The notes: generated by a model not told the origin, from the sequence alone. DNA of 64,000 nt from Azolla caroliniana (GCA_043228905.1 JBHGNT010000008.1:11532001-11596000), one strand, 5' to 3'; shown: positions 1 through 10,260, counted from the first letter of the stretch. Numbers and translations are program-made.

Positions 1-16
1 CGTAAAGCAAAGCAAT

Positions 17-241
17 ATGACGAAAGTCCATGCATGCGACAAAGAGGTCAAGCAAAGCACGAAGACAAAAGCTAATGTGTGCGACAAAGAGACCAAACAA
101 ACCTCAGAAAGCAAAGATATGGGCCAAGTGGGCCAAGCGGATATGAAAGATGTGATCACAAAACCTAAAAAGGATAATACTAGCGTAGAAGTCATGGTCA
201 ACTCCAACACGATAGTATACCACGAAAGTGGAAAAAATTGA
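17..241 (+). pseudogene. Lys-rich hypothetical protein fragment of the gypsy-like element
   Basis: A 74-codon open stretch, rich in Lys, Asp and Thr, with two similar segments (ACDKEVKQS and VCDKETKQT). The piece GQVGQADMKDVI matches QAGQVDLKDVTE in the minus-strand frame at 20063-20254, which sits at the same place relative to an LTR. This suggests it is the C-terminal part of the accessory protein carried by this element group. No known domain is recognisable and the true start is outside the window. It could be only a chance remnant of a decayed frame. Confidence 0.35.
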
Positions 242-624
242 GAAGCATTAAATGTGTTCATTTAAGGACCTTGAGATTAGCATATAGTTGAAGAATGAAC
301 CACTAAGGGTGCTCAACAATAGTATTTCGACAAGGCCTTCGAAAAGCATGCATGGAACAAGAAAGAATGATAAAAGAAAATTAGATGACCAAGGTGATGG
401 CTGAGATGAAGGTGGCACATGCATAAGGAGTGAAGCACTATGCTCTAGACGAGCAAAGAGAGCCATGACAATTGGTCATGGAAATGCAAAGAGTGGACGA
501 AGAATATGGTGGGTCGGATGGCAATGGTGATTCGGGTACATCGATGAAAAAGTAAAGTTATCAAAAGTGGAGCCTCACCAAAATTGGCACATACCGGTGG
601 ATGTGCAGGTTTGGTGGGGGTGAA

Positions 625-1984
625 TGTCGTGTGAATCTTCACACACTATGTAAAAAACTATGTAAAGAAATAATGGAATAATTATTTTAGATTAGATTAG
701 TAGCTTGTTATAGAAATATGGATGTACTCAAGAACTTTAAAACGCATTTCATTACATACAAAATGGAAGTTATGAGAACATGAAGTTTGAGAAGATAGGG
801 AAAATAGAACTATGATTTATCCCACATAGATAGGAAACTTAAGGCCCTGGCTAAATACGCACATTGAGATCCCTCATTTTTCATTTGTCCTAAGAGCAGT
901 TTGTCCACTTTGTGTAGATGGATGAATGTGGCCAAGTTACCAAAATACCAAACTGGAATCGGTTGGAAAGCAAACTAGAACCGGTTGGAAAGCAAACCGG
1001 AACAGGTTGGTAAGCAATATGGAACTGGCCGGTAAGCAATCTGGAACTGGCCGGTAAGCAAACAGGAACCGGCTGGAAAGCAATTCGGAACTAGCTGGTA
1101 AGCAAACCAAAACCGGCCGTTAAGCAAACTGGAACGGACCGGGTAATCAAATCGAAATTGGCGAAATCGGCAATCGGATGGAGTCGGAAACCGGGCGACA
1201 CAAGCAACCGGAAACCGGCAATCGGACGGAACCGACGATCGGACGAGGCTAGACGTGGACTAGGGTGATTGGATGGGCGGCGATCGAGACGGACGGATGA
1301 TAGGATCATGTGGCAAATTAAAGTAAAGTAAAGGAAACTAAAGTAAAGGGCATGTGGACGGTCGCATGCAACTAAAAGAAAAAGGCATGCTACTAGAAAT
1401 GGATGCAACTAAAAGAAAAAGGCATGCTACTAAAAATGGATGCAACTGAAAGAAAAAGGCATGCTACTAAAAATGGATGCAACTAAAAGTAGAGGCCATG
1501 CAACTAGAAGTGGACATGCAAAGTAACATGGAAGGCTATGATCATGATCAACGGAGAACTCCATATATATTCCATTTTTTTTCCCTACACTTATTTTCTT
1601 ATCCTTATTAGCTCTCTTATCTTATCGAAGCCAAAAACACTAATTTCTGTACGGAAGCCATAAGACTCATAGACCCTAATTTTCCCTACGGAAGCCATAT
1701 CTCTCAAAATCTAAAATCCCTTATCAAAGCCAAAACCCTAAATTTCTATTGAATCCATATTTAGTTTCTTCTAATCTATTATTCTAGTGATCTCCATAAG
1801 CTAAACTTTTGTAATCCCAATCTTGGGATTGATTGTAATCTTTCTTTCTATTTGTTAATGAAATTTGTCAATCTTTCTTATTTCCATTAATTGTTTAATA
1901 TAAACATATGAATCTGCTATCCTCTGGTCGGACGCCCCGGGGTCCTGCCTCAAGTTCACATATCCTCGTCGTATTTTCGCGACA
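625..1984 (+). repeat. LTR, 1360 bp, starting TGTCGTGTGAATC and ending TTTTCGCGACA
   Basis: Bounded by TG and CA with a short TGTCG/CGACA terminal inverted repeat and preceded by a polypurine tract. The same LTR occurs inverted at 58977-60518. It begins with a perfect hairpin (GTGTGAA/TTCACAC, 629-644). Inside are an imperfect CCGG-rich minisatellite (949-1146), repeated blocks of the type GCAACTAAAAG (about 1366-1510), and repeated AAACCCTAATTTCC-like pieces near the end. Open frames inside are by-products of the repeats and are not called as genes. Confidence 0.85.
949..1146 (+). repeat. CCGG/TAAGCAA minisatellite inside the LTR
   Basis: Imperfect repeats of about 21-26 bp of the form GGAACCGGTTGGAAAGCAAAC. 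Related arrays occur in the truncated LTR at 1985-2145 and, inverted and longer, at 59785-60200. Array length differs between the three LTR copies. Confidence 0.8.
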
Positions 1985-2821
1985 TCGGAACCGACCGATA
2001 AGCAAACCGGAACCGTTCGGAAAACAAACCGGAACCAATTGGTAAGCAAACCGGAACCGGTCGGTAAGCAATCCGAAACCGATCGGTAAGCAAACCGGAA
2101 CCGGTCGGGAAGCAAACAGAAACCAACCGGTAAGAAAATCGAAACCGGCGAAATCGGCAATCGGATGGTGTCGGAAACCGGGTGGATCCGACAACCGGTG
2201 ATCGGGTGGAACCAGCGACCAGACGAGGCTGGACATGGACCGGACGGATTGGATGGGCAATGATCGAGACAGACAGATGATAGGATCATGCGGCTAATTA
2301 AAGTAAAGTAAAGTAAAGTAAAGTAAAGGTCATATGGATGGTCAAATGCAACTAAAAGAAAAAGCCATGCAACTAAAAGTAGAGGCCATGCAACTAAAAG
2401 TGGACATGCAAAGTAACATGGAAGGCTATCATCAACGGAGAACTCCATATAAAATTCCATTTTTTTCCCTACACTCATCCTCTCTCCATTAATTTTCTTT
2501 TCCTTCTCAGCTCCCTTATCTTATCGGAGCCATATCTCTCATAAACCCTAATTTCCTTACGGAAGCCAAAAACCCTAATTTTCCCTACGGAAGCCATATC
2601 TCTCAAACCCCTAATTTTTCTTTTCTATTAATCTCCATAAGCTAAACTTTTGAATCCCAATCTTGGGACATATTGTAATTTCTTTTCTATTCGTTAATGA
2701 AATTTGTCAATCTTTCTTATTTCCATTAATTGTTTAATATAAACATATGAATCTGATATCCTCTAGTCGGACGCCCCGGGGTCCTGCCTCAAGTTCACGT
2801 ATCCTCGTCATATTTTCGCGA
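1985..2821 (+). repeat. Truncated second LTR of the same family
   Basis: Directly after the CA end of the LTR at 625-1984 the sequence re-enters the minisatellite of the same LTR family and runs to TATTTTCGCGA, where it stops two bases short of the family end and joins Copia pol sequence. It holds a (TAAAG)n tract at about 2296-2328 and the same 3' third as the first LTR. No target-site duplication is visible. It is either an older LTR interrupted by the first, or the product of unequal exchange between LTRs. Confidence 0.75.
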
Positions 2822-4205
2822 GAACATGAACCAGAGATCTACACGGAAGCAACATTGTATGTCAATTGGAAATAGGCTATGGAGGAAGAGATGCGCGCCT
2901 TAGCCGAAAATGGGACTTGGGACTTGGTTGACCTCCCTAGCGATGTCAAGTTGATCAGATGCAGATGGTGCACAAGGTAAAGTACAACGCTGATGGCGCT
3001 GTGAATAGGTATGAGGCTCAAGGGGTGGCCAAAGGCTATCCCTAAACACACGGCATCGACTATGATGAGACCTCCGCGACGGTGGTGAAGATGACTATGG
3101 TGCATGTGTTGTTGGCCATCGTGGTGGCAAAGGGGTGGCATCTACATCAAATCAATGTAAAGAACACATTCCTACAAGCTGAGCCTGAGGAAAAGGTATA
3201 TATGGTTCAACCCTTGGGATTTTAGTCTGAGATGAAGAAGTCAGTAGTATGGCGACTGAAGAACTCCCTTTACGGACCCATGCAAGCCCTTTGAGCTTGG
3301 AATGCCAAAATTACGCATCGCTTGCATAACTGGGTCTTTTTCCATCAAAGTCGGACTTGTCTTTGTTCATCCGGCAAGGTCAGAATGGGCTAGTTAGTAT
3401 TGTGTTATACGTGGATGACTTGGTCATCACGAGCGTTGACTTGGAGGAAATAGGCTACGTAAAGTCTCAATTGTCCACAACATTCGAGATGAAGGATTTG
3501 GGGGATTTTCTTTACTTCCTTGGTATCCAAGTAATTCAAACCCTGGAAGGCATATTGATTAGCCAAAGGAATTATGTGTTGAAAATGCTCTTGAAGTTCA
3601 GCATGATGGGTTGCAAATCTATCTTGACTCCTCTTGACAAGAATGTCAAGCTTCACCGCGTATTAGGAATGGCATGCGACATGACACGGTTCTGGTAGAT
3701 TATCAGAAGCCTCACCTACCTAACGATCACGTGGCCAAACCTTAGCTGTCCGTTGGGCGTGATTAGTCAATTCATGTCACAATCTGTGTTCTATCACCTT
3801 CAATGCGCGCATCGGATATTTCGCTATGTGAGCGGGATGAAAATCGTGGGTTGTTGTATCGGATAGTGCAACAAGAAGTTACTGACAATGGCACTATCGA
3901 GTACTGAGGTTGAATACAAAGGAGTGGTTATCGCAACATGCAAAGTCATTTGGCTGAAAAGGCTATTGAAGGATCTATGAGTAGAGATGTTCGATCCGAC
4001 GGTGATGTACTGCAAAAACCTCAACAGTCTCCAATTAACAAAAACCCCAATCTCCCACGCTCGGATGAGGCACATCGAAGTGCATTATCACATTGTGCAT
4101 GAGCATGTTCTCTCTGGTGAAGTGGAACTTGTGTATGTTTTGACATATTAGCAGGTGGCTGACATCTTCACCAAACCTCTCAGACTTGACAACTTGAAGA
4201 ACAAG
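2822..4205 (+). pseudogene. Copia pol remnant (reverse transcriptase and RNase H)
   Basis: Frames broken by stops and indels spell a Copia reverse transcriptase: MEEEMRALAENGTWDL near 2880, the YVDDLVITS catalytic motif near 3410-3440, then the RNase H block LSSTEVEYKG near 3895 and the C-terminal ADIFTKPLRLDNLK near 4160-4195. Gag, protease and integrase are missing on the 5' side, where the sequence abuts a truncated LTR. It is closest to the Copia elements at 15-18 kb and 41-46 kb in this window. Non-functional. Confidence 0.85.
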
Positions 4206-4651
4206 CCGAGAGACAGAACGAAAAAGCCGGATCAAGGAGATGGATTTGAGGCCAGATTGGAGAGCCAAACTCGAGAACCGGATTGGTGAGCCAAATTCAG
4301 GAGCCGGAGCCATGTGCGAACCGGTAGGCCGTTGGAGGCCTACGGTCCTAGTCTCCTAGGGAGTTATGTTCCTATGAGTTAGTTTTAGTAGGTTAGTACG
4401 CGCATTGAAGTACTTGACATTACTTCTCTCAATCCTTTTAAGGAATTGTATAAAAGTGCTCTCTCAGCACATTCGATGTATAGAGTATTGACTGTTATTT
4501 TTTGAAATAGAGTTTTTCTGTGTTCTACGCTCTCTCTGTCTCTCTCGTACTCTATGTGTGTTCTGATCTTTCCATTAAACCTATGTTCTATTTCTGCTAC
4601 TATCCGATTGAGCTAGTTGTGTCTAAGAGCTTCCACATGTAACTCATTACA
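4206..4651 (+). repeat. 5' LTR of Copia-4 (5' boundary uncertain)
   Basis: The sequence ends ...AACTCATTACA and is followed directly by TGGTAT, the start of a tRNA-Met primer-binding site whose remainder (CAAAGC) lies at 15424 beyond the inserted Copia-3. Its middle (GCATTGAAGTACTTGACA, then TATAAAAG, then CTCAGCAC) aligns with the Copia-2 LTR. The start has no clear TG or polypurine tract, so the LTR may be truncated against the upstream pol remnant, or the two may derive from a tandem pair sharing one LTR. Confidence 0.6.
4449..4455 (+). promoter_or_regulatory. TATA box of the Copia-4 LTR
   Basis: TATAAAA in the context GAATTGTATAAAAGTGCTC. The same context occurs in the Copia-2 LTRs, which supports it as the U3 promoter element. 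Confidence 0.5.
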
Positions 4652-4657
4652 TGGTAT
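4652..4657 (+). other. Left half of the Copia-4 primer-binding site
   Basis: TGGTAT at 4652-4657. The GGTAT is duplicated at 15419-15423 by insertion of Copia-3, and the site continues there as CAAAGC. Joined, it differs at one position from the tRNA-Met site TGGTATCAGAGC. Confidence 0.75.
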
Positions 4658-4769
4658 TGTAAAGAATCAAGAGATGGATTCTGTGCAGTAGAATAGATAT
4701 GAACTGTGTGTGTGTATGAGAGAGAGAGAGAGTGTGAGAGAGACACGGAGTAAGACACGGGGAATAAGC
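4658..4769 (-). repeat. Copia-3 3' LTR, first part
   Basis: Begins TGTAAAGAATCAAGAG on the plus strand and matches the start of 15028-15418. It ends with TAAGC, the target duplicated by Copia-1, and continues at 10261. It includes a (GA)n-rich stretch. Confidence 0.9.
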
Positions 4770-5471
4770 TGTTGGGATGTCGGTCCCTCCGGATGGGATG
4801 TCCGGAGATGAATGACGGCAAGCCCGGTTTCCGGTTACAAAACCGGAGGATGAAGAGTACCCGGCATGAAGCCGGATGAAGACCCCGGCTACGGAGCCGG
4901 ATGATGGAGACCCCGGCTACGGAGCCGGATGATGAAGACCCCGGCTACGGAGCCGGATGATGAAGACCCCGGTTACGGAGCAGGATGACGAATGTACCCG
5001 GAGAGAGATCCGGATGCGGGGACATATTTGTGAATATGTTTGCCAAGGGCTCTTGAGGCTATATTTGTAAATAGCCTGAAAGTCATATGTGTATAAATAT
5101 GACTTAGGGCAAACAGTTGTTACTGTCGTTGCTCATTTTCTGTTTTCCACTTAGAGGGAGCGAAGTGAGAGCAGCCGAGAGAGAGAGACACAGAGAGAGA
5201 GAGACGAAGAGGTCGTTGCCTCTGTGTATTACCGCCGCCTGTGGCGAAGACAGTGAGCTCAAGGTTGTTGCCTTGAAGCTTCACCATTGTATATCTCTGT
5301 TCATACTGATAGTTGGAGTTTGAGGACTCCCGTGGTTTTTCCCATTTAGGGTTTTCCACGCAAAATATCCTGTGTACTCTTCTCTCTATTGTCTTCGTGC
5401 ATTTTGGTATTTCCCGTTTTCTGTGTGAGTTAATCCTATTCCTGATTGTGGCCGAGCACCTGTTTTCAACA
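4770..5471 (+). repeat. Copia-1 5' LTR (702 bp)
   Basis: TGTTGGGATGTCGG... to ...CTGTTTTCAACA. It contains four copies of a 28-bp unit (GAAGACCCCGGCTACGGAGC and 8 more bases) at 4878-4989; the 3' LTR has three. The TATA box TATAAATAT is at 5092-5100, and a (GA)n tract lies in the transcribed part (about 5170-5210). Confidence 0.95.
5092..5100 (+). promoter_or_regulatory. TATA box of the Copia-1 5' LTR
   Basis: TATAAATAT in the context CATATGTGTATAAATATGAC, identical in the 3' LTR (9881-9889). The position fits a U3/R boundary, leaving about 370 bp of transcribed leader inside the LTR. Confidence 0.55.
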
Positions 5472-5474
5472 AAT

Positions 5475-5486
5475 TGGTATCAGAGC
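5475..5486 (+). other. Primer-binding site, tRNA-iMet
   Basis: TGGTATCAGAGC, three bases after the 5' LTR, is complementary to the 3' end of plant initiator tRNA-Met, the usual primer for minus-strand DNA synthesis in plant Copia elements. Confidence 0.9.
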
Positions 5487-5502
5487 GACGGTAACACAGA
5501 AA

Positions 5503-8500
5503 ATGGAAGGCGGCGGTAGTGGGCCTCCGGGCATGATGGTGTTGAACTCACAGAACTACGCCGACTGGAAGATAAAGATGGAGGATCTGCTCATTGTTCG
5601 GGACCTGTATGAACCGATCGACAGGTCGGAAATACCCAAGGGGGTACTTGAGACGGAATGGAGGCTTCTGAACCGGAAAGCCGTTGCAACCATTCGGCAA
5701 TACGTCGACGTGAGCGTTCTACAACATGTGGCGAATGACACCAACGCATATGAGATGTGGCGGAAGCTGTCGGGCCTCTACGAGAGGAAAAATGCGTTGA
5801 ACCGGACCTCCCTGATGAGGAAGATAGTGAACCTCAAGTACCGGGACGGCGAGAGTATGGTGGAACACGTAAGCACGTTCATGGGATTCGTGAACCAGCT
5901 TGCGGCGATCAAGTTCCCGTTGGAGGATGCAATGCAAGCCATCATCCTGATGTGTACATTGCCGGAAAGCTGGGAGAACTTGGTGGTGACTCTCAGCACC
6001 TCCTGCACCGAAGATAACTTGTCTCTACAAACGGTAAAGACAAGCATTTTGAACAAAGAAGCGCGACGGAGAGATAAAGAACCGGCCTCCGATCCGAAGA
6101 TGCTGCTTACCGAATCGGATCGGGGAAGACAACGGAACCGGAGTCCGCAAAGACGGGAGAAGTCGGGGACCCGGTCGCAGTCAAGAGGAAGGCCCACATG
6201 CTTCCACTGTGGGAAGCCGGGGCACTTCCGGAAGAATTGTCGGCATTACCGGAAAGACAACGGAGCCGACGACACCGATTCGAAGAAGTCACCGGAGCGA
6301 AACGGTGCATACCGGGGAACCACGGACCGGAGAGGTCCGGATCGGCGAGGGCAGGACCGGAAAGGAACGACGGCACTCGCGGCAAGTGAAGAAGAGATAA
6401 TGCTCATTACCGAAGAGAGGGAGCTGAACCTTGCCGGTGAAGAGATGACCTGGGTGGTCGATTCCGGAGCGTCGTTCCACCTGACCCCGGAGAAGAAATA
6501 CTTCTCATCCTACACAGCCGGTGAGCACGGCTGTGTCCGGATGGGAAATGAAGGTACATGCCGGATTGCCGGCATAGGAGATGTGTGGCTGATGACATCA
6601 ACCGGATGCAAGATGCTGCTGAAGGATGTTCGACACGTTCCGGAGGTTCGATTGAACCTGATTTCGGCCGGGAGGCAGGACGATGAAGGCTACACGGGTA
6701 GCATCCGGAACGGTGTCATGAAGTTCAGCAAAGGGAGCCTGATAGTGGCTCGGGCCCGGAAGGTCAACACACTGTACCTGATGAATTCCCGGCTATGTCC
6801 GGAGGAGCTGAACGTGGCAGCTGACACTACCGGTGAGCTGTGGCACAAGAGGCTGTGCCACATGAGCGAGAAGGGGATGAAGAGGCTTGCAGAAGACAAC
6901 CTTATTCCAGTGAAGCATGTGCATCTGGAGAAGTGCACCGATTGCCTGGCCGGTAAGCAGAACCGAGCCTCCTTCCACTCAAGGCCACCGACGAGACGTA
7001 GCGCACCATTGGAGTTGGTGCACACTGACGTGTGTCAAGTGGAAACGAAGTCACATGGCGGAGCCCAGTACTTCGTGACATTCATTGATGACCACAGCCG
7101 GAAGCTGTGGACGGCACCGTTGAAGACAAAGGACCAAGTATTGTCCGTCTTCAAAGAACTCCACGCGAGAGTGGAAAGGGAATCCGGCAGGAAGCTGAAA
7201 GCGATACGAGCGGATAACGGAGGGGAATACCGGGGGCAGTTCGAGGAGTACTATCGCTCGAAGGGAATCCGGCTCGAGTTTACTGTGCCGAAGACGCCGG
7301 AACTGAACGGGCTGGCCGAGAGGATGAACCGGACCATAATGGAGAGGGTCCGGAGTATGCTGGCGCATGCGGAATTACCCAAGGGGTTTTGGGCTGAGGC
7401 AATGTCGACGGCGACATACGTGATAAACAGATCACCCTCAGTGCCTTTGGACGGAGACACGCCGCAGAGAGTGTGGACCGGTAGGGAAGTATCCTACCAG
7501 CATCTGAAGGTGTTCGGGTGTCTCGCATATGTGCATGTGGCAAAGGACCGGAGAGGAAAGCTAGATCCAAAGACCCGGCCATGCATATTCCTCGGTTACG
7601 GCAACGACGAGTTCGGCTACCGAGTATGGGACCCGGTCGACAAGAAGATATTCAGGAGTCGTGATATCATCTTCATGGAGGACAAGACACTCGCCGACTG
7701 GGAGTCGGAGAAGAAGATGAAGAGCTCAAAGTCGACCGGTGAGAATCAACTCTACGAAGAGCAGTCCCGACCGGCAAGGGACCGGTTAGCACTCGAGGAT
7801 CCGGCCGAAGACGGTGAAGAAACAGAACCGGCCGAGGAAGATGAAACTGATACCGGAACCGGCCCCGATCCCGAAATGGATTCGGATGAAGAGGAAACGG
7901 AGGAGCCGGTTACCGAAGCTCCGGAACGGAGATATCCTCTAAGAGAGAGAAGGGCCCCCCGGAGATTTCCGGAACCAGAGCACGTGCTGCTAACCGACGA
8001 GGGGGAGCCGGAGAGCTTTGAAGAAGCAAAGCATGACACCCAGAGCCGCAGGTGGTTGAGTGCCATGCAGGACGAGATAGATTCCCTGCATGAGAACCAC
8101 ACATATGAACTTGTGGAGTTGCCGAAAGGAAAGCGGGCACTTCGAAACAAGTGGGTGTTCAAGCTGAAACCGGGAGATGCCGGAAACCCCCCGAGATACA
8201 AAGCCAGGATCGTGGTGAAGGGTTTTCAGCAGAAGAAGGGCGTCGACTTCGACGAGATATTTGCCCCGGTAGTGAAGATGACCTCCATCCGGACGGTGCT
8301 GAGCATAGCGGCAAGCATGGACCTCGAGGTAGAACAGATGGACGTGAAGACGGCATTCCTTCACGGTGACCTCGAAGAAGAGATCTACATGCAGCAACCG
8401 GAAGGATTCGAGAAGAAAGGGAAGGAGCACCTGGTATGCCGGTTGAAGAAGAGCCTTTACGGACTGAAGCAGGCTCCCCGGCAATGGTACCGGAAGTTCG

Positions 8501-9576
8501 ACTCCTTCATGACCGACGAAGGGTACCTCAAAACGCAGTCCGACCACTGCGTGTTTGTGAAGAAGTTCGAAGGAGGAGACTTTCTAATACTCCTCCTGTA
8601 CGTGGACGACATGTTGATCGTCGGACGGGACCAGGTCAAGATACGGATGCTGAAGAAGGCTCTTCACCGAACCTTCTCAATGAAGGACTTGGGTCCGGCG
8701 AGACAAATACTAGGGATGCACATCATCCGGGACCGGAGCAAGAAGCAGTTGTGGCTGTCACAGGAGAAGTACGTGACAAAGGTGCTTCACCGGTTCAACA
8801 TGTCGGAAGCAAGACCGGTCGGTTCAACCCTCCAGGCAAACTGCAAGTTGTCCAGCAAGCAAAGCCCCAAGACAAAGGCTGAGAAGGAGGACATGATGAA
8901 AGTACCATATGCCTCTGCCGTCGGAAGCTTGATGTACGCAATGGTGTGTACAAGACCGGACATAGGATATGCAGTCGGAGTGGTGAGCCGGTACATGAGC
9001 AATCCCGGCAAGGAACACTGGAACGCGGTCAAATGGATACTCCGATACTTAAAGGGCACTTTGAACATGTGCCTCCGATTCGGCTCCGGTAAGCCCGAAC
9101 TCGATGGATTTACCGATTCGGACATGTCGGCTGATGCGGATACCAGCCGGTCTACATCTGGGTATGTAATGACATATGTAGGGGGAGCCGTTTCGTGGCA
9201 GTCGAGGTTGCAGAAGACGGTTGCGTTGTCAACCACGGAGGCGGAGTACATGGCGGCTGTTGAAGCCGGCAAGGAAATAATATGGATGAAGGACTTCATT
9301 AGAGAGCTCGGTATCCGACAGGAGGAGTACCGGCTCTACTGCGATAGTCAGAGTGCCATCCACCTTGCGAAGAACGCGGCCTACCATTCCCGGACGAAAC
9401 ACATCCAGCGTAGATACCACTGGATCCGGGAAAGGATAGAAGACAAGGAGTTCGTGCTGACGAAGATCCACACGGACGAGAACGGGTCGGATATGCTGAC
9501 CAAGGTGCTCACACCCGACAAGCTGGAAGCATGCCGGAAGAGGATCGGATTGGAGAGACATCCCATGCCGAAGTGA
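5503..9576 (+). CDS. Copia gag-pol polyprotein (1357 aa, intact)
   Basis: Single-frame polyprotein that is cleaved into capsid, protease, integrase, reverse transcriptase and RNase H. Order seen: gag domain (about 1-200); CCHC zinc knuckle CFHCGKPGHFRKNC (233-246); aspartic protease VVDSGAS (D320); integrase zinc site H448/H453/C478/C481 and catalytic D509, D571, E606 with the expected D-35-E spacing; an acidic Pro/Glu-rich linker; reverse transcriptase with MDVKTAF (D947) and YVDD (D1035/D1036); RNase H D1205, E1248, D1281. The start was set at 5503 because an upstream in-frame ATG at 5446 lies inside the LTR, before the primer-binding site. No stop or frameshift is present, and the length is normal for Copia. 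Confidence 0.95.
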   Translation: MEGGGSGPPGMMVLNSQNYADWKIKMEDLLIVRDLYEPIDRSEIPKGVLETEWRLLNRKAVATIRQYVDVSVLQHVANDTNAYEMWRKLSGLYERKNALNRTSLMRKIVNLKYRDGESMVEHVSTFMGFVNQLAAIKFPLEDAMQAIILMCTLPESWENLVVTLSTSCTEDNLSLQTVKTSILNKEARRRDKEPASDPKMLLTESDRGRQRNRSPQRREKSGTRSQSRGRPTCFHCGKPGHFRKNCRHYRKDNGADDTDSKKSPERNGAYRGTTDRRGPDRRGQDRKGTTALAASEEEIMLITEERELNLAGEEMTWVVDSGASFHLTPEKKYFSSYTAGEHGCVRMGNEGTCRIAGIGDVWLMTSTGCKMLLKDVRHVPEVRLNLISAGRQDDEGYTGSIRNGVMKFSKGSLIVARARKVNTLYLMNSRLCPEELNVAADTTGELWHKRLCHMSEKGMKRLAEDNLIPVKHVHLEKCTDCLAGKQNRASFHSRPPTRRSAPLELVHTDVCQVETKSHGGAQYFVTFIDDHSRKLWTAPLKTKDQVLSVFKELHARVERESGRKLKAIRADNGGEYRGQFEEYYRSKGIRLEFTVPKTPELNGLAERMNRTIMERVRSMLAHAELPKGFWAEAMSTATYVINRSPSVPLDGDTPQRVWTGREVSYQHLKVFGCLAYVHVAKDRRGKLDPKTRPCIFLGYGNDEFGYRVWDPVDKKIFRSRDIIFMEDKTLADWESEKKMKSSKSTGENQLYEEQSRPARDRLALEDPAEDGEETEPAEEDETDTGTGPDPEMDSDEEETEEPVTEAPERRYPLRERRAPRRFPEPEHVLLTDEGEPESFEEAKHDTQSRRWLSAMQDEIDSLHENHTYELVELPKGKRALRNKWVFKLKPGDAGNPPRYKARIVVKGFQQKKGVDFDEIFAPVVKMTSIRTVLSIAASMDLEVEQMDVKTAFLHGDLEEEIYMQQPEGFEKKGKEHLVCRLKKSLYGLKQAPRQWYRKFDSFMTDEGYLKTQSDHCVFVKKFEGGDFLILLLYVDDMLIVGRDQVKIRMLKKALHRTFSMKDLGPARQILGMHIIRDRSKKQLWLSQEKYVTKVLHRFNMSEARPVGSTLQANCKLSSKQSPKTKAEKEDMMKVPYASAVGSLMYAMVCTRPDIGYAVGVVSRYMSNPGKEHWNAVKWILRYLKGTLNMCLRFGSGKPELDGFTDSDMSADADTSRSTSGYVMTYVGGAVSWQSRLQKTVALSTTEAEYMAAVEAGKEIIWMKDFIRELGIRQEEYRLYCDSQSAIHLAKNAAYHSRTKHIQRRYHWIRERIEDKEFVLTKIHTDENGSDMLTKVLTPDKLEACRKRIGLERHPMPK

Positions 9577-9586
9577 AGGGGGAGTT
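9575..9586 (+). other. Polypurine tract of Copia-1
   Basis: GAAGGGGGAGTT immediately before the 3' LTR, overlapping the stop codon TGA. It is the primer for plus-strand synthesis. Confidence 0.85.
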
Positions 9587-10260
9587 TGTTGGGATGTCGG
9601 TCCCTCCGGATGGGATGTCCGGAGATGAATGACGGCAAGCCCGGTTTCCGGTTACAGAACCGGAGGATGAAGAGTACCCGGCATGAAGCCGAATGAAGAC
9701 CCCGGCTACGGAGCCGGATGATGAAGACCCCGGCTACGGAGCCGGATGATGAAGACCCCGGTTACGGAGCAGGATGACGAATGTACCCGGAGAGAGATCC
9801 GGATGCGGGGACATATTTGTGAATATGTTTGCCAAGGGCTCTTGAGGCTATATTTGTAAATAGCCTGAAAGTCATATGTGTATAAATATGACTTAGGGCA
9901 AACAGTTGTTACTGTCGTTGCTCATTTTCTGTTTTCCACTTAGAGGGAGCGAAGTGAGAGCGGCCGAGAGAGAGAGAGACAGAGAGAGAGAGACGAAGAG
10001 GTCGTTGCCTCTGTGTATTACCGCCGCCTGTGGCGAAGACAGTGAGCTCAAGGTTGTTGCCTTGAAGCTTCACCATTGTATATCTCTGTTCATACTGATA
10101 GTTGGAGTTTGAGGACTCCCGTGGTTTTTCCCATTTAGGGTTTTCCACGCAAAATATCCTCTGTACTCTTCTCTCTATTGTCTTCGTGCATTTTGGTATT
10201 TCCCGTTTTCTGTGTGAGTTAATCCTATTCCTGATTGTGGCCGAGCACCTGTTTTCAACA
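9587..10260 (+). repeat. Copia-1 3' LTR (674 bp)
   Basis: Same ends as the 5' LTR. It is 28 bp shorter because it carries three units (9695-9778) rather than four of the internal 28-bp repeat. Confidence 0.95.

Larger units (their letters stand above)
1..1984 (+). mobile_element. 3' end of a gypsy-like LTR element (no pol visible)
   Basis: Internal sequence (1-624) runs into a purine-rich tract (GGTTTGGTGGGGGTGAA, about 608-624) and then an LTR starting TGTCGTGTGAATC. This is the order expected at the 3' end of a plus-strand LTR retrotransposon. The internal part is homologous to 19719-20260 read on the minus strand, which lies next to the 3' LTR of the gag-only element there, so the two are related non-autonomous elements. 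The 5' part lies outside the window. No reverse transcriptase or integrase coding is visible in the part present. Confidence 0.7.
4770..10260 (+). mobile_element. Copia-1: complete, apparently intact LTR retrotransposon
   Basis: 5491 bp: LTR (4770-5471), primer-binding site, one uninterrupted gag-pol frame (5503-9576), polypurine tract, LTR (9587-10260), flanked by the 5-bp duplication TAAGC (4765-4769 and 10261-10265). Apart from one copy of a 28-bp internal repeat, the two LTRs differ at only a handful of positions, so the insertion is recent. Coding sequence and LTRs are noticeably richer in CCGG than the surrounding decayed elements. All parts needed for autonomous transposition are visible. 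Confidence 0.95.

Noticed and set aside
1091-2478. Minus-strand open frames in the left LTRs
   Set aside because: Same minisatellite read the other way; similar peptides occur in overlapping frames.
8151-9299. Frames of up to 185 codons overlapping the Copia-1 gag-pol
   Set aside because: Shadows of the intact polyprotein in other frames, without start context or domain.
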